From: Planctomycetaceae bacterium
Lineage (GTDB): Bacteria; Planctomycetota; Planctomycetia; Pirellulales; Pirellulaceae
Length of the DNA: 64,000 nt
NCBI GenBank assembly: GCA_002709045.1
Contig: PAPJ01000067.1
Coordinates: 31,825 to 95,824, forward strand
Direction: 5' to 3'
This document shows, one piece after another, positions 27,701 to 35,743 of the stretch. The notes beneath the pieces were generated by a model. That model worked only from the letters and a program-made list of their open reading frames with translations, did no database searches and had not been told where the DNA came from. The translations under genes and the position numbers were made by a program. Position 1 is the first letter of the stretch. Every line of letters begins with the position of its first letter.

Positions 27701-28145
27701 TTTTTTTGACCTGCCTTGAATCATCACGCCCTCGATAGGCGGGGACCATTCCCAGGGCATACATGATTGAACCAAGAATGGGGGTCTTGAATAAGGGAGC
27801 CTTGGCCATAAAGCTTACAGGGCGCTTGGCTGTAATCCCGATCAGCACGGGATCGATCAGTGAGTTGGGATGATTGGCACAAAAAAGGATTGGCCCTTCA
27901 GAAGGAATCCGTTCGGCGCCCGTGATTTGAATCTTGGGATAGTACTTTTTTATTAACGAGTGCGTAAATTTACGAAGTACTTTTCCAAAGATAATTCCTA
28001 GATTGATCAACATAATTCTTCTGGTAAATTCGTACCGAGCTTTAGTGAAACAATTTTGTCTGCTTCTTATAATATCCCTGTTATATTCACTCTTTGCTGC
28101 AAAAAAATTGTCATGCACTGCAGAAAAAAGTTGTTTGTCCTTCAT
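24708..28145 (-). CDS. PlsC-type acyltransferase fused to a permuted papain-like (YiiX/NlpC-P60-like) domain
   Basis: An 1145-residue membrane protein. Residues ~70-270 form a glycerophosphate acyltransferase domain: NHPNSLID (His92, Asp98), GMVPAYRGRDD and IFPEGVSTD. Several membrane helices lie at about 365-470 and 535-560. A helical region follows (about 570-830), then a domain starting at LKPGDILIERRD with PHGALYVG (His) and LVCTEVVYRCY (Cys), the permuted order of YiiX-like papain-fold enzymes. A last helix lies near 1105-1128. A start at Met45 (28013) is possible and would leave room for a divergent promoter; only 32 bp separate 28145 from the next gene. Both domains handle acyl or amide bonds, so I infer phospholipid or lipoprotein remodelling. 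Confidence 0.8.
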   Translation of the reverse strand: MKDKQLFSAVHDNFFAAKSEYNRDIIRSRQNCFTKARYEFTRRIMLINLGIIFGKVLRKFTHSLIKKYYPKIQITGAERIPSEGPILFCANHPNSLIDPVLIGITAKRPVSFMAKAPLFKTPILGSIMYALGMVPAYRGRDDSRQVKKNQKSLERVVKGLKSGRAMGIFPEGVSTDLRQLGLVRGGASRIALGAFAAEVDNLIIIPLGINYETKERLGSRVWINVGKPIQLDEFVAENQSDETKPLTEDKVLRRKLTQQIEAKLKSVIVHLDNAEWDSLLDQLETLVEHSKHKASLKVPKLMRRKRIADALNYFYQKEPETGTQIVSRIQQYHHKVKSAGLIIDDPILQRNTIRTTFTICWKLIHLILWFVPALVGTLGNIVPFVITRSIATKVQDEGQKTTALTRIGVGLPIYLLWYALIANTIRIETQQWVLMPVTNFLLLLSGTISLKYWPYCVKTMVHLGHQVRASLKKGMLQQLREELLDIRGTLVQYAERYADLVPRPNPPSIKPIVMLFASTLSSLVLLSVAFVFYMLLNIYFRPEIKGDMEMFRTEEVELNEATVTQAELTVLRIGEKAKETHEASIDLLNEYQVGKFQFENQKSRQMVSTLLHNFYQARDDLLKIGIIYNPDRENLQSHLSNVSRKRLLQLSTAAMLLRHQMSLRFATTYLKDKKLTKYLNQPDATYGIPEGLVRRVNEELNADIYQTYIATIREKHKQTLNGQGADDSPHSTKLVNLIDEAEKIDSEITDPLHSNVRSAISQAVSKGVNTYLQIQQFVATEIGDFRIKDTKDISEHHIAEDKVKEFHDELKPGDILIERRDWYSSNAFLPGYWPHGALYVGTLQDWEKEDDKDFKKYIIDELKVLVEREARNNQTGTNQAQKNSKAHVEKMRELIEVLELVDSENPPDQKMAELIKKLNEKQIIEAVSEGVIHNTIEHSVGQASSVFALRPKGPKEKKMEPKERAQAIARAFFYLNRPYDFNFDFDTPNTLVCTEVVYRCYGGNSDEATLNFPIVTLMGRRTLPAHQLAIQFVEDVEADRSQYELVAWLDHDRINQTANVLKYNGDYSGEDFEKFKDTLKRSSITFVMEYKKHGLTALVSKQVLYLFYLSVITAFCYAIAKFVFYLRRTSVVQDFSQPSLPVENS

Positions 28146-28177
28146 TGTCCACTAACTTTCAGGTGAAAGAAATCAAT

Positions 28178-29053
28178 ATGCGTCTATCCTCCTCGATATT
28201 TATATTCATGGCACTGTTTTCGTTAAACGCTTTAGCAGTTGAAAAGCCGATTAAAGTTTGGCCTGCTATTGCTCCCGGAGAGAAGGGTGATATTGGTGAA
28301 GAAACGGCTACGCCAAGTAAGCCTGGTCAAAAACAGGTGTTGAGAATTTCAAATGTTTCGGTTCCCACATTACAGTTCTATCCGGCCAGCAGTAATAATA
28401 CCGGAACAACGGTAGTTGTTTGTCCCGGCGGTGGATATAACATTCTGGCCTGGGATTTAGAAGGTACTGAAGTTTGCGAGTGGCTTAATTCCCTGGGCGT
28501 GAATGCGGTGTTACTTAAATATCGAGTTCCGCGCCGAAAAGGATTGCCTCCATATCATGCTCCGTTACAGGATGCACAACGTACGATGAGTTTTGTTCGG
28601 GCTCATGCAAAACAGTGGAAGATCCATCCTGATCGCATTGGTATTTTAGGTTTCTCCGCAGGTGGTAACTTAGCAGCCATGACTTCGATGCATTTTGAAA
28701 AACGTAACTATCAGGCTATCGATGAGATTGATGAGTTTAGTAGTCGACCCGACTTTGCTATCCTTATTTACCCGGCTTACCTAACAACCGCTGCCGGTGA
28801 GCTTGTGCCGGAGGCCAATGTAACCAAACAAACTCCACCGATGTTTATGCAGCATGCCTACAATGACGGAGTAACACCGGAAAGCAGCGTTCAGCTTTGG
28901 CTGGCTTTGAAACGAATTGGCGTACTGGCAGAGATGCATATTACCGAAACAGGCGGGCACGGTTATGGTCTGCGAGTGACAGATTCAAATAGTCATCGCT
29001 GGCCTGCACGTTGTGAAGAGTGGATGCGAGAGCGTGGGTTGTTGAGTAAATAA
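28178..29053 (+). CDS. Secreted alpha/beta-hydrolase (acetyl-esterase/BD-FAE-like)
   Basis: A serine esterase of 291 residues with a signal peptide (MRLSSSIFIFMALFSLNALA). The oxyanion segment is VVCPGGGYNILAWDLEG, the nucleophile elbow is ILGFSAGGNLA, and the C-terminal His is in ETGGHGYGL, completing the triad. Planctomycete genomes often annotate such proteins as xylan or carbohydrate acetyl esterases. I chose ATG 28178 with AGGTG upstream; an earlier in-frame start at 28094 would fall inside the divergent gene. It is followed after 1 bp by the Tm-1-like gene, suggesting an operon of three. Confidence 0.88.
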   Translation: MRLSSSIFIFMALFSLNALAVEKPIKVWPAIAPGEKGDIGEETATPSKPGQKQVLRISNVSVPTLQFYPASSNNTGTTVVVCPGGGYNILAWDLEGTEVCEWLNSLGVNAVLLKYRVPRRKGLPPYHAPLQDAQRTMSFVRAHAKQWKIHPDRIGILGFSAGGNLAAMTSMHFEKRNYQAIDEIDEFSSRPDFAILIYPAYLTTAAGELVPEANVTKQTPPMFMQHAYNDGVTPESSVQLWLALKRIGVLAEMHITETGGHGYGLRVTDSNSHRWPARCEEWMRERGLLSK

Positions 29054-29054
29054 T

Positions 29055-30275
29055 ATGACTAAAACAGTTCTCTTAATTGGTGCCTTTGATTCAAAAGGGC
29101 CCGAATATGCCTTTGTGCGTGATGTTGTTTTAGCCAACGGATTAGAGGTGCTCACAGTCAACACCGGTGTATTGGGCACCACGAGCTTGTTTCCGGTTGA
29201 TGTTGAAGCAACGGAGGTTGCTGAAGCTGCAGGAATCTCGCTGGAACAAATCCGGAAAACGGGTGACCGTGGGCAGGCAATGGTTGTTATGGCTCAGGGT
29301 GCCGAAGCGATGGCAGGTAAGATGTATGCGGATGGTCGCTTTGATGCCATATTCGGAATGGGAGGATCTGGCGGATCGACCATGGTGACCGCCGCCATGC
29401 GTTGTCTGCCGCTGGGTGTCCCCAAGGTTTGTGTTTGTACAGTTGCCAGCGGAGATACATCGAATTACGTAGGAACGAGTGATATTATTCTGTTCCCTTC
29501 TGCTACGGATGTGTCAGGTGTCAACAGGATCAGCCGCGTCACCTACACTCGAGCGATTGGCGCAGTGATCGGAATGTTGCAAACAGAAGTTTCGCCAGCC
29601 ATTGACGACCGACCGATCGTGGCCGCCAGTATGTTCGGCAATACAACAACGTGTGTTGATGCCTGTCGGGATCTACTTGAGGCTGCAGGATATGAAGTGC
29701 TTGTCTTTCATGCCGTTGGAACGGGTGGCCAAACCATGGAGTCGTTAATTGATCAGGGATTGATTGATGCCTGTCTCGATATCACGACGACTGAGTGGGC
29801 AGATGAACTTTGCGGTGGTGTTTTCAGTGCCGGTCCCACACGTCTTGAGGCAGCAGGTCGCGCGGGTATACCTCATTTAATCGTGCCGGGCTGTGTTGAT
29901 ATGGTGAATTTCAATGCCCCTGATACGGTTCCTCAGCAGTTCCTTGATGATGGTAGATTGTTTTACCACTGGAATACGTCTGTCACATTGATGAGAACTA
30001 ATTTGGAAGAAAATCGTCAGCTTGGAAAAATCTTTGCTGATAAAGCTAATCAGGCCAGTGGTCCCATTGCATTTTTGTTACCACTTGGCGGGATTTCGAT
30101 TCTTGATAGTGATGGAGAGCTTTTCTGTGACAGAGAGGCTGACAAAGCATTATTTGATGCGATTAAAGAAAATGTAAATGCTGATATTCCGATACACGAA
30201 ATGGAAGCCAATATTAACGCCCCGGATTTTTCAGCCAGGGCGGTCGAACTTCTTTTGGAAATGACACGACGATGA
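29055..30275 (+). CDS. Tm-1-like ATP-binding domain protein (UPF0261)
   Basis: A 406-residue cytosolic protein of the UPF0261/Tm-1-like family. Recognisable are the N-terminal VLLIGAFDSKGPEY, the glycine-rich FGMGGSGGSTM, VASGDTSNYVG, and the C-terminal FLLPLGGISILDSDGE and FDAIKENV. In plants this fold is the N-terminal, RNA-virus-inhibiting half of the tomato Tm-1 protein, which binds ATP; in bacteria the reaction is unknown. The gene overlaps the next by 4 bp, and that gene corresponds to the C-terminal half of plant Tm-1. Confidence 0.9.
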   Translation: MTKTVLLIGAFDSKGPEYAFVRDVVLANGLEVLTVNTGVLGTTSLFPVDVEATEVAEAAGISLEQIRKTGDRGQAMVVMAQGAEAMAGKMYADGRFDAIFGMGGSGGSTMVTAAMRCLPLGVPKVCVCTVASGDTSNYVGTSDIILFPSATDVSGVNRISRVTYTRAIGAVIGMLQTEVSPAIDDRPIVAASMFGNTTTCVDACRDLLEAAGYEVLVFHAVGTGGQTMESLIDQGLIDACLDITTTEWADELCGGVFSAGPTRLEAAGRAGIPHLIVPGCVDMVNFNAPDTVPQQFLDDGRLFYHWNTSVTLMRTNLEENRQLGKIFADKANQASGPIAFLLPLGGISILDSDGELFCDREADKALFDAIKENVNADIPIHEMEANINAPDFSARAVELLLEMTRR

Positions 30276-31105
30276 TTTTTACACGAGAACAATCTCTGAC
30301 CAGACTTAGAAACCGTCTAGATACCGGCGTGCCAATCATTGGGGGAGGTGCGGGAACCGGCATCAGTGCTAAGTTTGAAGAAGCGGGTGGAATCGACCTG
30401 ATTATTATCTATAATTCCGGCCGCTATCGCATGGCTGGCCGGGGCTCACTGGCAGGTCTGATGCCGTATGGAGATGCCAATCAGGTCGTAATGGAGATGG
30501 CAGGTGAAGTTCTTACTGTTGTGAAAGATACACCGGTTCTGGCCGGAGTATGTGCATCAGATCCGTTTCGCCAAATGGACCGTTTTCTGGACGAACTGAA
30601 AGCTATCGGTTTTGCAGGAATTCAGAACTTCCCCACGGTGGGACTGATTGACGGTAGTTTTCGGGCAAACCTTGAGGAGACCGGAATGGGATACGATCGC
30701 GAAATTGAACTTATAGGTTTAGCACATAAAAAAGATATGTTAACAACTCCCTATGCATTCAATACGCAAGAAGCTGAACGTATGACCGATGCCGGTGCAG
30801 ATGTGATCGTTGCTCACATGGGTTTAACGACGAAAGGATCTATTGGTGCTGAGACGGCATTAACATTGGAGCAGAGTGTTGCCCGGGTTCAGGACATTGC
30901 AGACGCTGCGCGTTGTGTCCGTGACGACGTAATCGTCCTTTGTCATGGAGGACCTATTGCGATGCCGGAAGACGCTCAGTTTGTCCTTGCCAGAACCAAA
31001 AATGTCCATGGCTTCTATGGTGCAAGTTCGATGGAACGATTGCCAGTCGAAACAGCGCTGACCGAACAGGTAAAAGCTTTCAAGGCAATTCGGTTTCAAG
31101 ATTAA
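30272..31105 (+). CDS. PEP-hydrolase-like TIM-barrel protein (C-terminal partner of Tm-1-like protein)
   Basis: A 277-residue TIM-barrel protein of the phosphoenolpyruvate hydrolase-like (TIM-barrel signal) family. It shows IIGGGAGTGISAKFEEAGGIDLIIIY near the N-terminus, MPYGDANQVVMEMA, PVLAGVCASDPF, GIQNFPTVGLIDG and, at the end, CHGGPIAMPEDAQFVL and GFYGASSMERLP. It begins with an ATGA overlap on the Tm-1-like gene, so the two are made in equal amounts and probably bind each other. The substrate is not established. Confidence 0.9.
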   Translation: MIFTREQSLTRLRNRLDTGVPIIGGGAGTGISAKFEEAGGIDLIIIYNSGRYRMAGRGSLAGLMPYGDANQVVMEMAGEVLTVVKDTPVLAGVCASDPFRQMDRFLDELKAIGFAGIQNFPTVGLIDGSFRANLEETGMGYDREIELIGLAHKKDMLTTPYAFNTQEAERMTDAGADVIVAHMGLTTKGSIGAETALTLEQSVARVQDIADAARCVRDDVIVLCHGGPIAMPEDAQFVLARTKNVHGFYGASSMERLPVETALTEQVKAFKAIRFQD

Positions 31106-31119
31106 GTCGGCCCTGTTTT

Positions 31120-31611
31120 TCACTTGAGTGGATAATCGAGTATAAAATCATCAAATTCAGTCTTTGGGACGCGAGCTGTAATTTTCATTCCTAATTTCGT
31201 CGCCAGTTTTAATGAAGCAACATTGTTCACGTGAATTGTTGCAAAGATACGTTTGGGTTCAAGCTCGTTGTCGGCCTGCTTGATGATGTAATTTGCAGCC
31301 TCAAAAGCCAGCCCCTGTCGCCAGTAGTCCGGGTGCAGCCGCCAGCCGATCTCCAGTTGCTGTTGGTTTTCTGCTAACGGTCTAAAACCGCAAAAACCGA
31401 TAAGCTTCATCGAGTCTTTTAATTCCAATGCCCAACGACAGTGTCCCAGCCTTTGCAGCCGGGATTTCTCTTCGCGGATAAATTCAGCGACGCGTTTCTT
31501 TTTCCATGGACCGTCGATATATTTCATGACATCCTGTCGTTCGCAGATTTTCGCGAAAGCATTGAGATCGTTGCTGACCCAACCACGAAGTTTTAGGCGT
31601 TCAGTTTCCAT
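31120..31611 (-). CDS. GNAT N-acetyltransferase (RimJ/RimL type)
   Basis: A 163-residue acetyl-CoA-dependent N-acetyltransferase of the ribosomal-protein-serine acetyltransferase group (Acetyltransf_3). It starts METERLKLRGWVSNDL and has the acetyl-CoA pyrophosphate loop region at WRLHPDYWRQGLAFEA, then NVASLKLATKLGM, the standard closing motif. The acceptor is unknown. It lies 8 bp downstream of the M20 peptidase gene on the same strand. Confidence 0.88.
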   Translation of the reverse strand: METERLKLRGWVSNDLNAFAKICERQDVMKYIDGPWKKKRVAEFIREEKSRLQRLGHCRWALELKDSMKLIGFCGFRPLAENQQQLEIGWRLHPDYWRQGLAFEAANYIIKQADNELEPKRIFATIHVNNVASLKLATKLGMKITARVPKTEFDDFILDYPLK

Positions 31612-31619
31612 TGCTCTGC

Positions 31620-33068
31620 TTATCGAATTGATTTAGGCGCGGTTTGTCCGTCTGGAATGAATGTAAAATACTTCTTTCCTTTCATCCGTTGCTGCCATTC
31701 GGCCTTAGCGCTAAGAATCTGCTCTTCGTTCTGCATCAGTTCTACCGCCGTAATCGCTAATACTTTAGAGGCAAACAGAATTCCTTTTTCACCGATGGTA
31801 CTTCCGATGCAGCTGACATTTTGCCAGCTGTGTCCCGGCGCATCGGCGACAAAGCAGGTCGCTCTAATACCGCTTGTTGGAACTCTCCAGCTAATGTCTC
31901 CGACATCTGTCGACCCTTTACTGCTTTCTGGATTTTGAGTGACCGGATGAATGCGGGTGTCTAACGCGAGGGGATATTCACGACCAAATTGCGCTACCAG
32001 AGGAGCCTGAAGCTGGCGGGCAAAATTTTCTTCTTCCTGGCTGAAGGTCGGAGCACCGACGAGTTTCATATTTTTCACGAGTTGTCGGGACAGGGCGAGA
32101 TTAGGAATAATTTCGTGGCAGTCTGTATCCACCTGAACCGATAATTTTGTGCGTGTCATAAGTGCCGCGCCTGCGGCAATATCTTTGAGCCAATTAAAGT
32201 TGTATTCAACATCTTCGTGTCTGTCAGCTCTGCAAAAATACCAAACAGTGGCTTTCGGAGGTACCACGTTTGGAGCTCCCCCGCCGTTGGTAATGACATA
32301 ATGTAACCGGGCATCTTCTTTAAGGTGTTCCCGCATAAAGTTCACACCAACGTTCATGAGCTCGACAGCATCAAGGGCACTGCGTCCGTCTTCGGGACTC
32401 CCGGATGCGTGAGCGGCCGTTCCGTCAAATGTGAACTTTGCTGAAACCAGAGCCTTACTACTTCCGGCATAAGTATTGTTTTTATCACCCGGATGCCAAT
32501 GCAGACATATATCCAAATCGTCAAAGACTCCATTTAGAGTCATATAGACTTTACCAATTACGGTTTCTTCGGCTGGTGTTCCATAGAGCCGTATTGTCCC
32601 TTTTAACGCATGCTTATCGACTACTTCCTTAATCGCCAGAGCAGCACCAAGTGCTCCTGCTCCAAGCCCACTGTGTCCGCATCCGTGTCCGTTTGCCCCT
32701 TCTTTAAGCGGAGTCTGGTGATTTGCGATTTTTTGACTAAGTCCTGGCAGAGCATCATACTCAGCCAGAATACCGATGATCGGATGCCCGGAACCATATT
32801 CTGCTACAAAGGCAGTCGGCATTTTTGAGAGGCCAGTTTTTACTTTAAATCCGGCATCCTGTAAATGAGTCTGAAGTAACTCAGAGGAACGAGTTTCCTT
32901 CAATCCAACCTCGGCATAGTTCCAGATCTTTTGATTTACAGATTTAATGAGATCAGCATTGGAAGATACGTTCTTTACAATGGTTAAATTAACAGGGCTA
33001 TGTGTTGTCTCTTGGGCTGCAAGGGGGGTAATCGCACATAGAACAAATAAAGTAATCCAAATTCGCAT
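31620..33068 (-). CDS. Exported M20 family metallopeptidase (AbgB-like amidohydrolase)
   Basis: A 482-residue zinc hydrolase with a signal peptide (about 1-18). Metal and catalytic motifs of M20D are present: GILAEYDALPGLSQK, GHGCGHSGLGAGALG, TPAEETVIGK and the dimerisation domain with HASGSPEDGRSALDAVELM. The nearest described relatives are AbgB-type p-aminobenzoyl-glutamate and aminoacyl amidases, which act on N-acyl amino acids. The export signal places this one in the periplasm. ATG 33068 is preceded by AGGAGA at good distance. Confidence 0.9.
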   Translation of the reverse strand: MRIWITLFVLCAITPLAAQETTHSPVNLTIVKNVSSNADLIKSVNQKIWNYAEVGLKETRSSELLQTHLQDAGFKVKTGLSKMPTAFVAEYGSGHPIIGILAEYDALPGLSQKIANHQTPLKEGANGHGCGHSGLGAGALGAALAIKEVVDKHALKGTIRLYGTPAEETVIGKVYMTLNGVFDDLDICLHWHPGDKNNTYAGSSKALVSAKFTFDGTAAHASGSPEDGRSALDAVELMNVGVNFMREHLKEDARLHYVITNGGGAPNVVPPKATVWYFCRADRHEDVEYNFNWLKDIAAGAALMTRTKLSVQVDTDCHEIIPNLALSRQLVKNMKLVGAPTFSQEEENFARQLQAPLVAQFGREYPLALDTRIHPVTQNPESSKGSTDVGDISWRVPTSGIRATCFVADAPGHSWQNVSCIGSTIGEKGILFASKVLAITAVELMQNEEQILSAKAEWQQRMKGKKYFTFIPDGQTAPKSIR

Positions 33069-33215
33069 ATTGCTTCTCCTATTGCGAGTTTCGTTATATC
33101 GCTTTTCGATTTGAAATGGGTGACAATAAATAACGGACTCTATGGATATCCTGACGGGGTATGGGTTCGATTATCTACTGTCGTATTACGAATCGCAAAC
33201 AATTGGAATAGTTCA

Positions 33216-34511
33216 ATGAGTGTTTATCATTTTGGAGCAGTTGGTGATGGCAACGCTGACGATACTCAGGCATTACAACATGCGTTGGATGCAGGTGACG
33301 GTGTTCTTGATCTGGAAAAAGGAACTTACAGGATTACGCGACCACTGATAATCAATACAGTGAAAAACGGCTATGGAGGAATCTCCGGACGTAGTGGCGC
33401 TTCTCGAATTATTATGGAAGGCGCTGGTCCTGCAATTCGGGTGATTGGTAATCATAATGGTACGGCTTCGCCGGCCACTTATCAGCCGTCGACCTGGGAA
33501 AATGAGCGGATGCCGATTCTGGAAGGATTTGAAATTCTTGGCAGGCATGCCGAAGCGGTTGGAGTCGAATTAAAAAAGACAACTAAAACTGTTATCAGCC
33601 GGGTCTTAGTTCGTGAATGTAAGTATGGCATTCATCTGGTTGAACGTAATCGAGATTTTATTCTTTCGGACAGTCATCTGTTGAATAACTCAGACCATGG
33701 CTTGTATTTTGATCGTTGTAATCTGCATCAAATTATCGTCCATGGAAATCACATTTCCTGGAATGGTAAGTCGGGTATTAAGTCTCTTGATGGTGATGTC
33801 CACAATCTGCAAATTACTGGTAATGACATTGAATACAATAATTCACCCGGAGTGGATCAAGGCGAGGGTCCTCTGGGAGCTGAGATTTGGTTTGATGCCC
33901 GCAACGGGGTAATTTCGGAAGTAACGATTGCCAGTAATACGATTCAGGCAACGATCCAGCCTGGGGGATCCAATATTCGTATCTGGGGTAATGGTAAAGC
34001 GGATCAGTATTCTAATCGTCTGGTTGCGATTACAGGTAATGTATTAGGTAGTCAGACGCGGGGCATCGATATGCGTGATGGTGGCCGAATTACTGTAACG
34101 GGTAATACGATCTATGATTCTCAGGATTTATCAATCTACTTTGAACGTTGTCACGGATTTACAGTGGGTAGCAACACATTTGTATGGAGAAGTGATGACG
34201 AGGCAGCCAAACGAGATGGCCTCAAGTTTGTCGAATGCTCGGCAGGAGTTCTGACAGGTTTACAGTCCGAACACTTGTGTTATGGTACGCCCGAGCGAGG
34301 CGCGGGGATTACTCTGGAAAATTGTAATGATATAACCATCGGCCACTGTCAGGTATTGGATCCGTTGCATTGTGGAATTGAATTACGTGAGTGCACTCGG
34401 TGTATCGTCGATGGTTGCACGGTAATAGATCGGAAGAATCCGGCCACTATGGTGCAGGCAATCCGGGTGGTTGGGGGTGTCGACAATCAGGTAAAGAGAA
34501 ATTTCACTTAG
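33216..34511 (+). CDS. Right-handed parallel beta-helix protein (pectate-lyase-like)
   Basis: A 431-residue beta-helix protein. It begins with the glycoside hydrolase 28/pectate-lyase-3 type motif SVYHFGAVGDGNADDTQALQHALD, then runs through repeated strands such as NLQITGNDIEYN, RLVAITGNVLG and RITVTGNTIYDS. I chose ATG 33216 with GGA eight bases upstream; an upstream TTG at 33111 would add 35 residues with no conservation. With this start there is no signal peptide, which is odd for a polysaccharide-acting beta-helix. Catalytic residues cannot be assigned. Its stop overlaps the stop of the convergent MFS gene by 4 bp. Confidence 0.83.
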   Translation: MSVYHFGAVGDGNADDTQALQHALDAGDGVLDLEKGTYRITRPLIINTVKNGYGGISGRSGASRIIMEGAGPAIRVIGNHNGTASPATYQPSTWENERMPILEGFEILGRHAEAVGVELKKTTKTVISRVLVRECKYGIHLVERNRDFILSDSHLLNNSDHGLYFDRCNLHQIIVHGNHISWNGKSGIKSLDGDVHNLQITGNDIEYNNSPGVDQGEGPLGAEIWFDARNGVISEVTIASNTIQATIQPGGSNIRIWGNGKADQYSNRLVAITGNVLGSQTRGIDMRDGGRITVTGNTIYDSQDLSIYFERCHGFTVGSNTFVWRSDDEAAKRDGLKFVECSAGVLTGLQSEHLCYGTPERGAGITLENCNDITIGHCQVLDPLHCGIELRECTRCIVDGCTVIDRKNPATMVQAIRVVGGVDNQVKRNFT

Positions 34512-35737
34512 TCAGAGGAAAGCTGGTAGTCTGAAATCGGTCGTAATAAGTAGCTGCAAATTGCACAAACAATACAACCTGCCGAGAAAAACCAAAAGAT
34601 ACCTTGTAGATTGTCGATCCAATTGAAAAAGGCCATCGCTGCATAGAAGACCAGTGTACCAGTCCCCCAGGTCACGCCCATCGTTAATGAACTGGCAAAA
34701 CGTTGCCCGGCCGGCATGATCTGTTGCGCATAGCTAATAAAGATTGGCATTGCGACTCCTTGCAGCACACCAGAGATTAAAGCCAGTACGAACAATTCAC
34801 CAAATGGAATATCACCAAATATGTGGAACCATGGTTCGATACTCGCGTAACCAATCATTGCGACCGGCAGTGTAGTAAGCAGCGCGGGGAGCCATAGTGT
34901 GAGTCGCTGGCGTTTGCTGCCAAATCCGAAGGCACAGGCAATACCCCCGATTCCTAATCCAGCCATGAAGTAACTTGCTACCGTACCTTTAATCGTGTCA
35001 CTTTCACCGATCAGGATATAGGACATTACGATAGGAATTCCCAACGCGGGCATGACTCGAAAGACCCCGCCCACAAATAGTAAAACCATTTGTCCTGCCG
35101 AAGCAGACCGGTGTAATGCAGGTTGGCTGGCATCTTCATTTTCCGAGGATGCCAACTGAGCGTTTTCCTGTTTGGATGAAAACCAATGTAGACAGATTCC
35201 CACGATCGTTAAGGCAGGCAGGCACCAATAGAAATTATTGGTCAGTCCTTGCAAACCAAACCTATCAGAGATAGATCCTCCGTAAGCAGGACCTACTGCT
35301 TGGCCAAGATAGCCTGAGAGTGCAAACATCGCCAGCCATCGATTTCTATTTTTAGGTGACAGATTGCCAGCCGTTGTGGCGGCTTCCGGATGAAAGGCAG
35401 CTACGCCCATACCACCACACATTAAGAGCAGCGTCATACTAACCGGTGTATTCACATAACCAATAAACGAAAAACAGAACAATGAGAACAGAGGGCCTAC
35501 CCAGATGATTGCCTTGAATCGAATTCGGTCGCCTAAGTACCCGAAAAACATTTGCCCGCAACTGTCGGCAACCCGCCAGATAATATAGCCGATTAGGAAA
35601 CCACCTTTTTCCAACCCAAGATGTGTTTCCATGCTGGGTAGCAGACTCACCGTCGTAGTGGCAAGAATGTCCACCGTTAAATGTGCAACGCACAGGACGA
35701 TTAGCAGTTGAATCGCAATTCGGGCATTGTTTGCCAT
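34508..35737 (-). CDS. Major facilitator superfamily transporter
   Basis: A 409-residue inner-membrane protein with about 12 predicted helices and a central cytosolic loop (about 195-215, acidic and Ser-rich). The first half has TVSLLPSMETHLGLEKGGF and FFGYLGDRIRFK, the latter resembling the MFS loop 2-3 motif, and GGMGVAAFHPEAATTAGNLSP, a helix-5 pattern like that of fosmidomycin-resistance-type exporters. The substrate is unknown. It lies 6 bp downstream of the HAD hydrolase on the same strand, so it is the last gene of the tdk-selenoprotein run. Confidence 0.87.
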   Translation of the reverse strand: MANNARIAIQLLIVLCVAHLTVDILATTTVSLLPSMETHLGLEKGGFLIGYIIWRVADSCGQMFFGYLGDRIRFKAIIWVGPLFSLFCFSFIGYVNTPVSMTLLLMCGGMGVAAFHPEAATTAGNLSPKNRNRWLAMFALSGYLGQAVGPAYGGSISDRFGLQGLTNNFYWCLPALTIVGICLHWFSSKQENAQLASSENEDASQPALHRSASAGQMVLLFVGGVFRVMPALGIPIVMSYILIGESDTIKGTVASYFMAGLGIGGIACAFGFGSKRQRLTLWLPALLTTLPVAMIGYASIEPWFHIFGDIPFGELFVLALISGVLQGVAMPIFISYAQQIMPAGQRFASSLTMGVTWGTGTLVFYAAMAFFNWIDNLQGIFWFFSAGCIVCAICSYLLRPISDYQLSSD

Positions 35738-35743
35738 GGTAGA

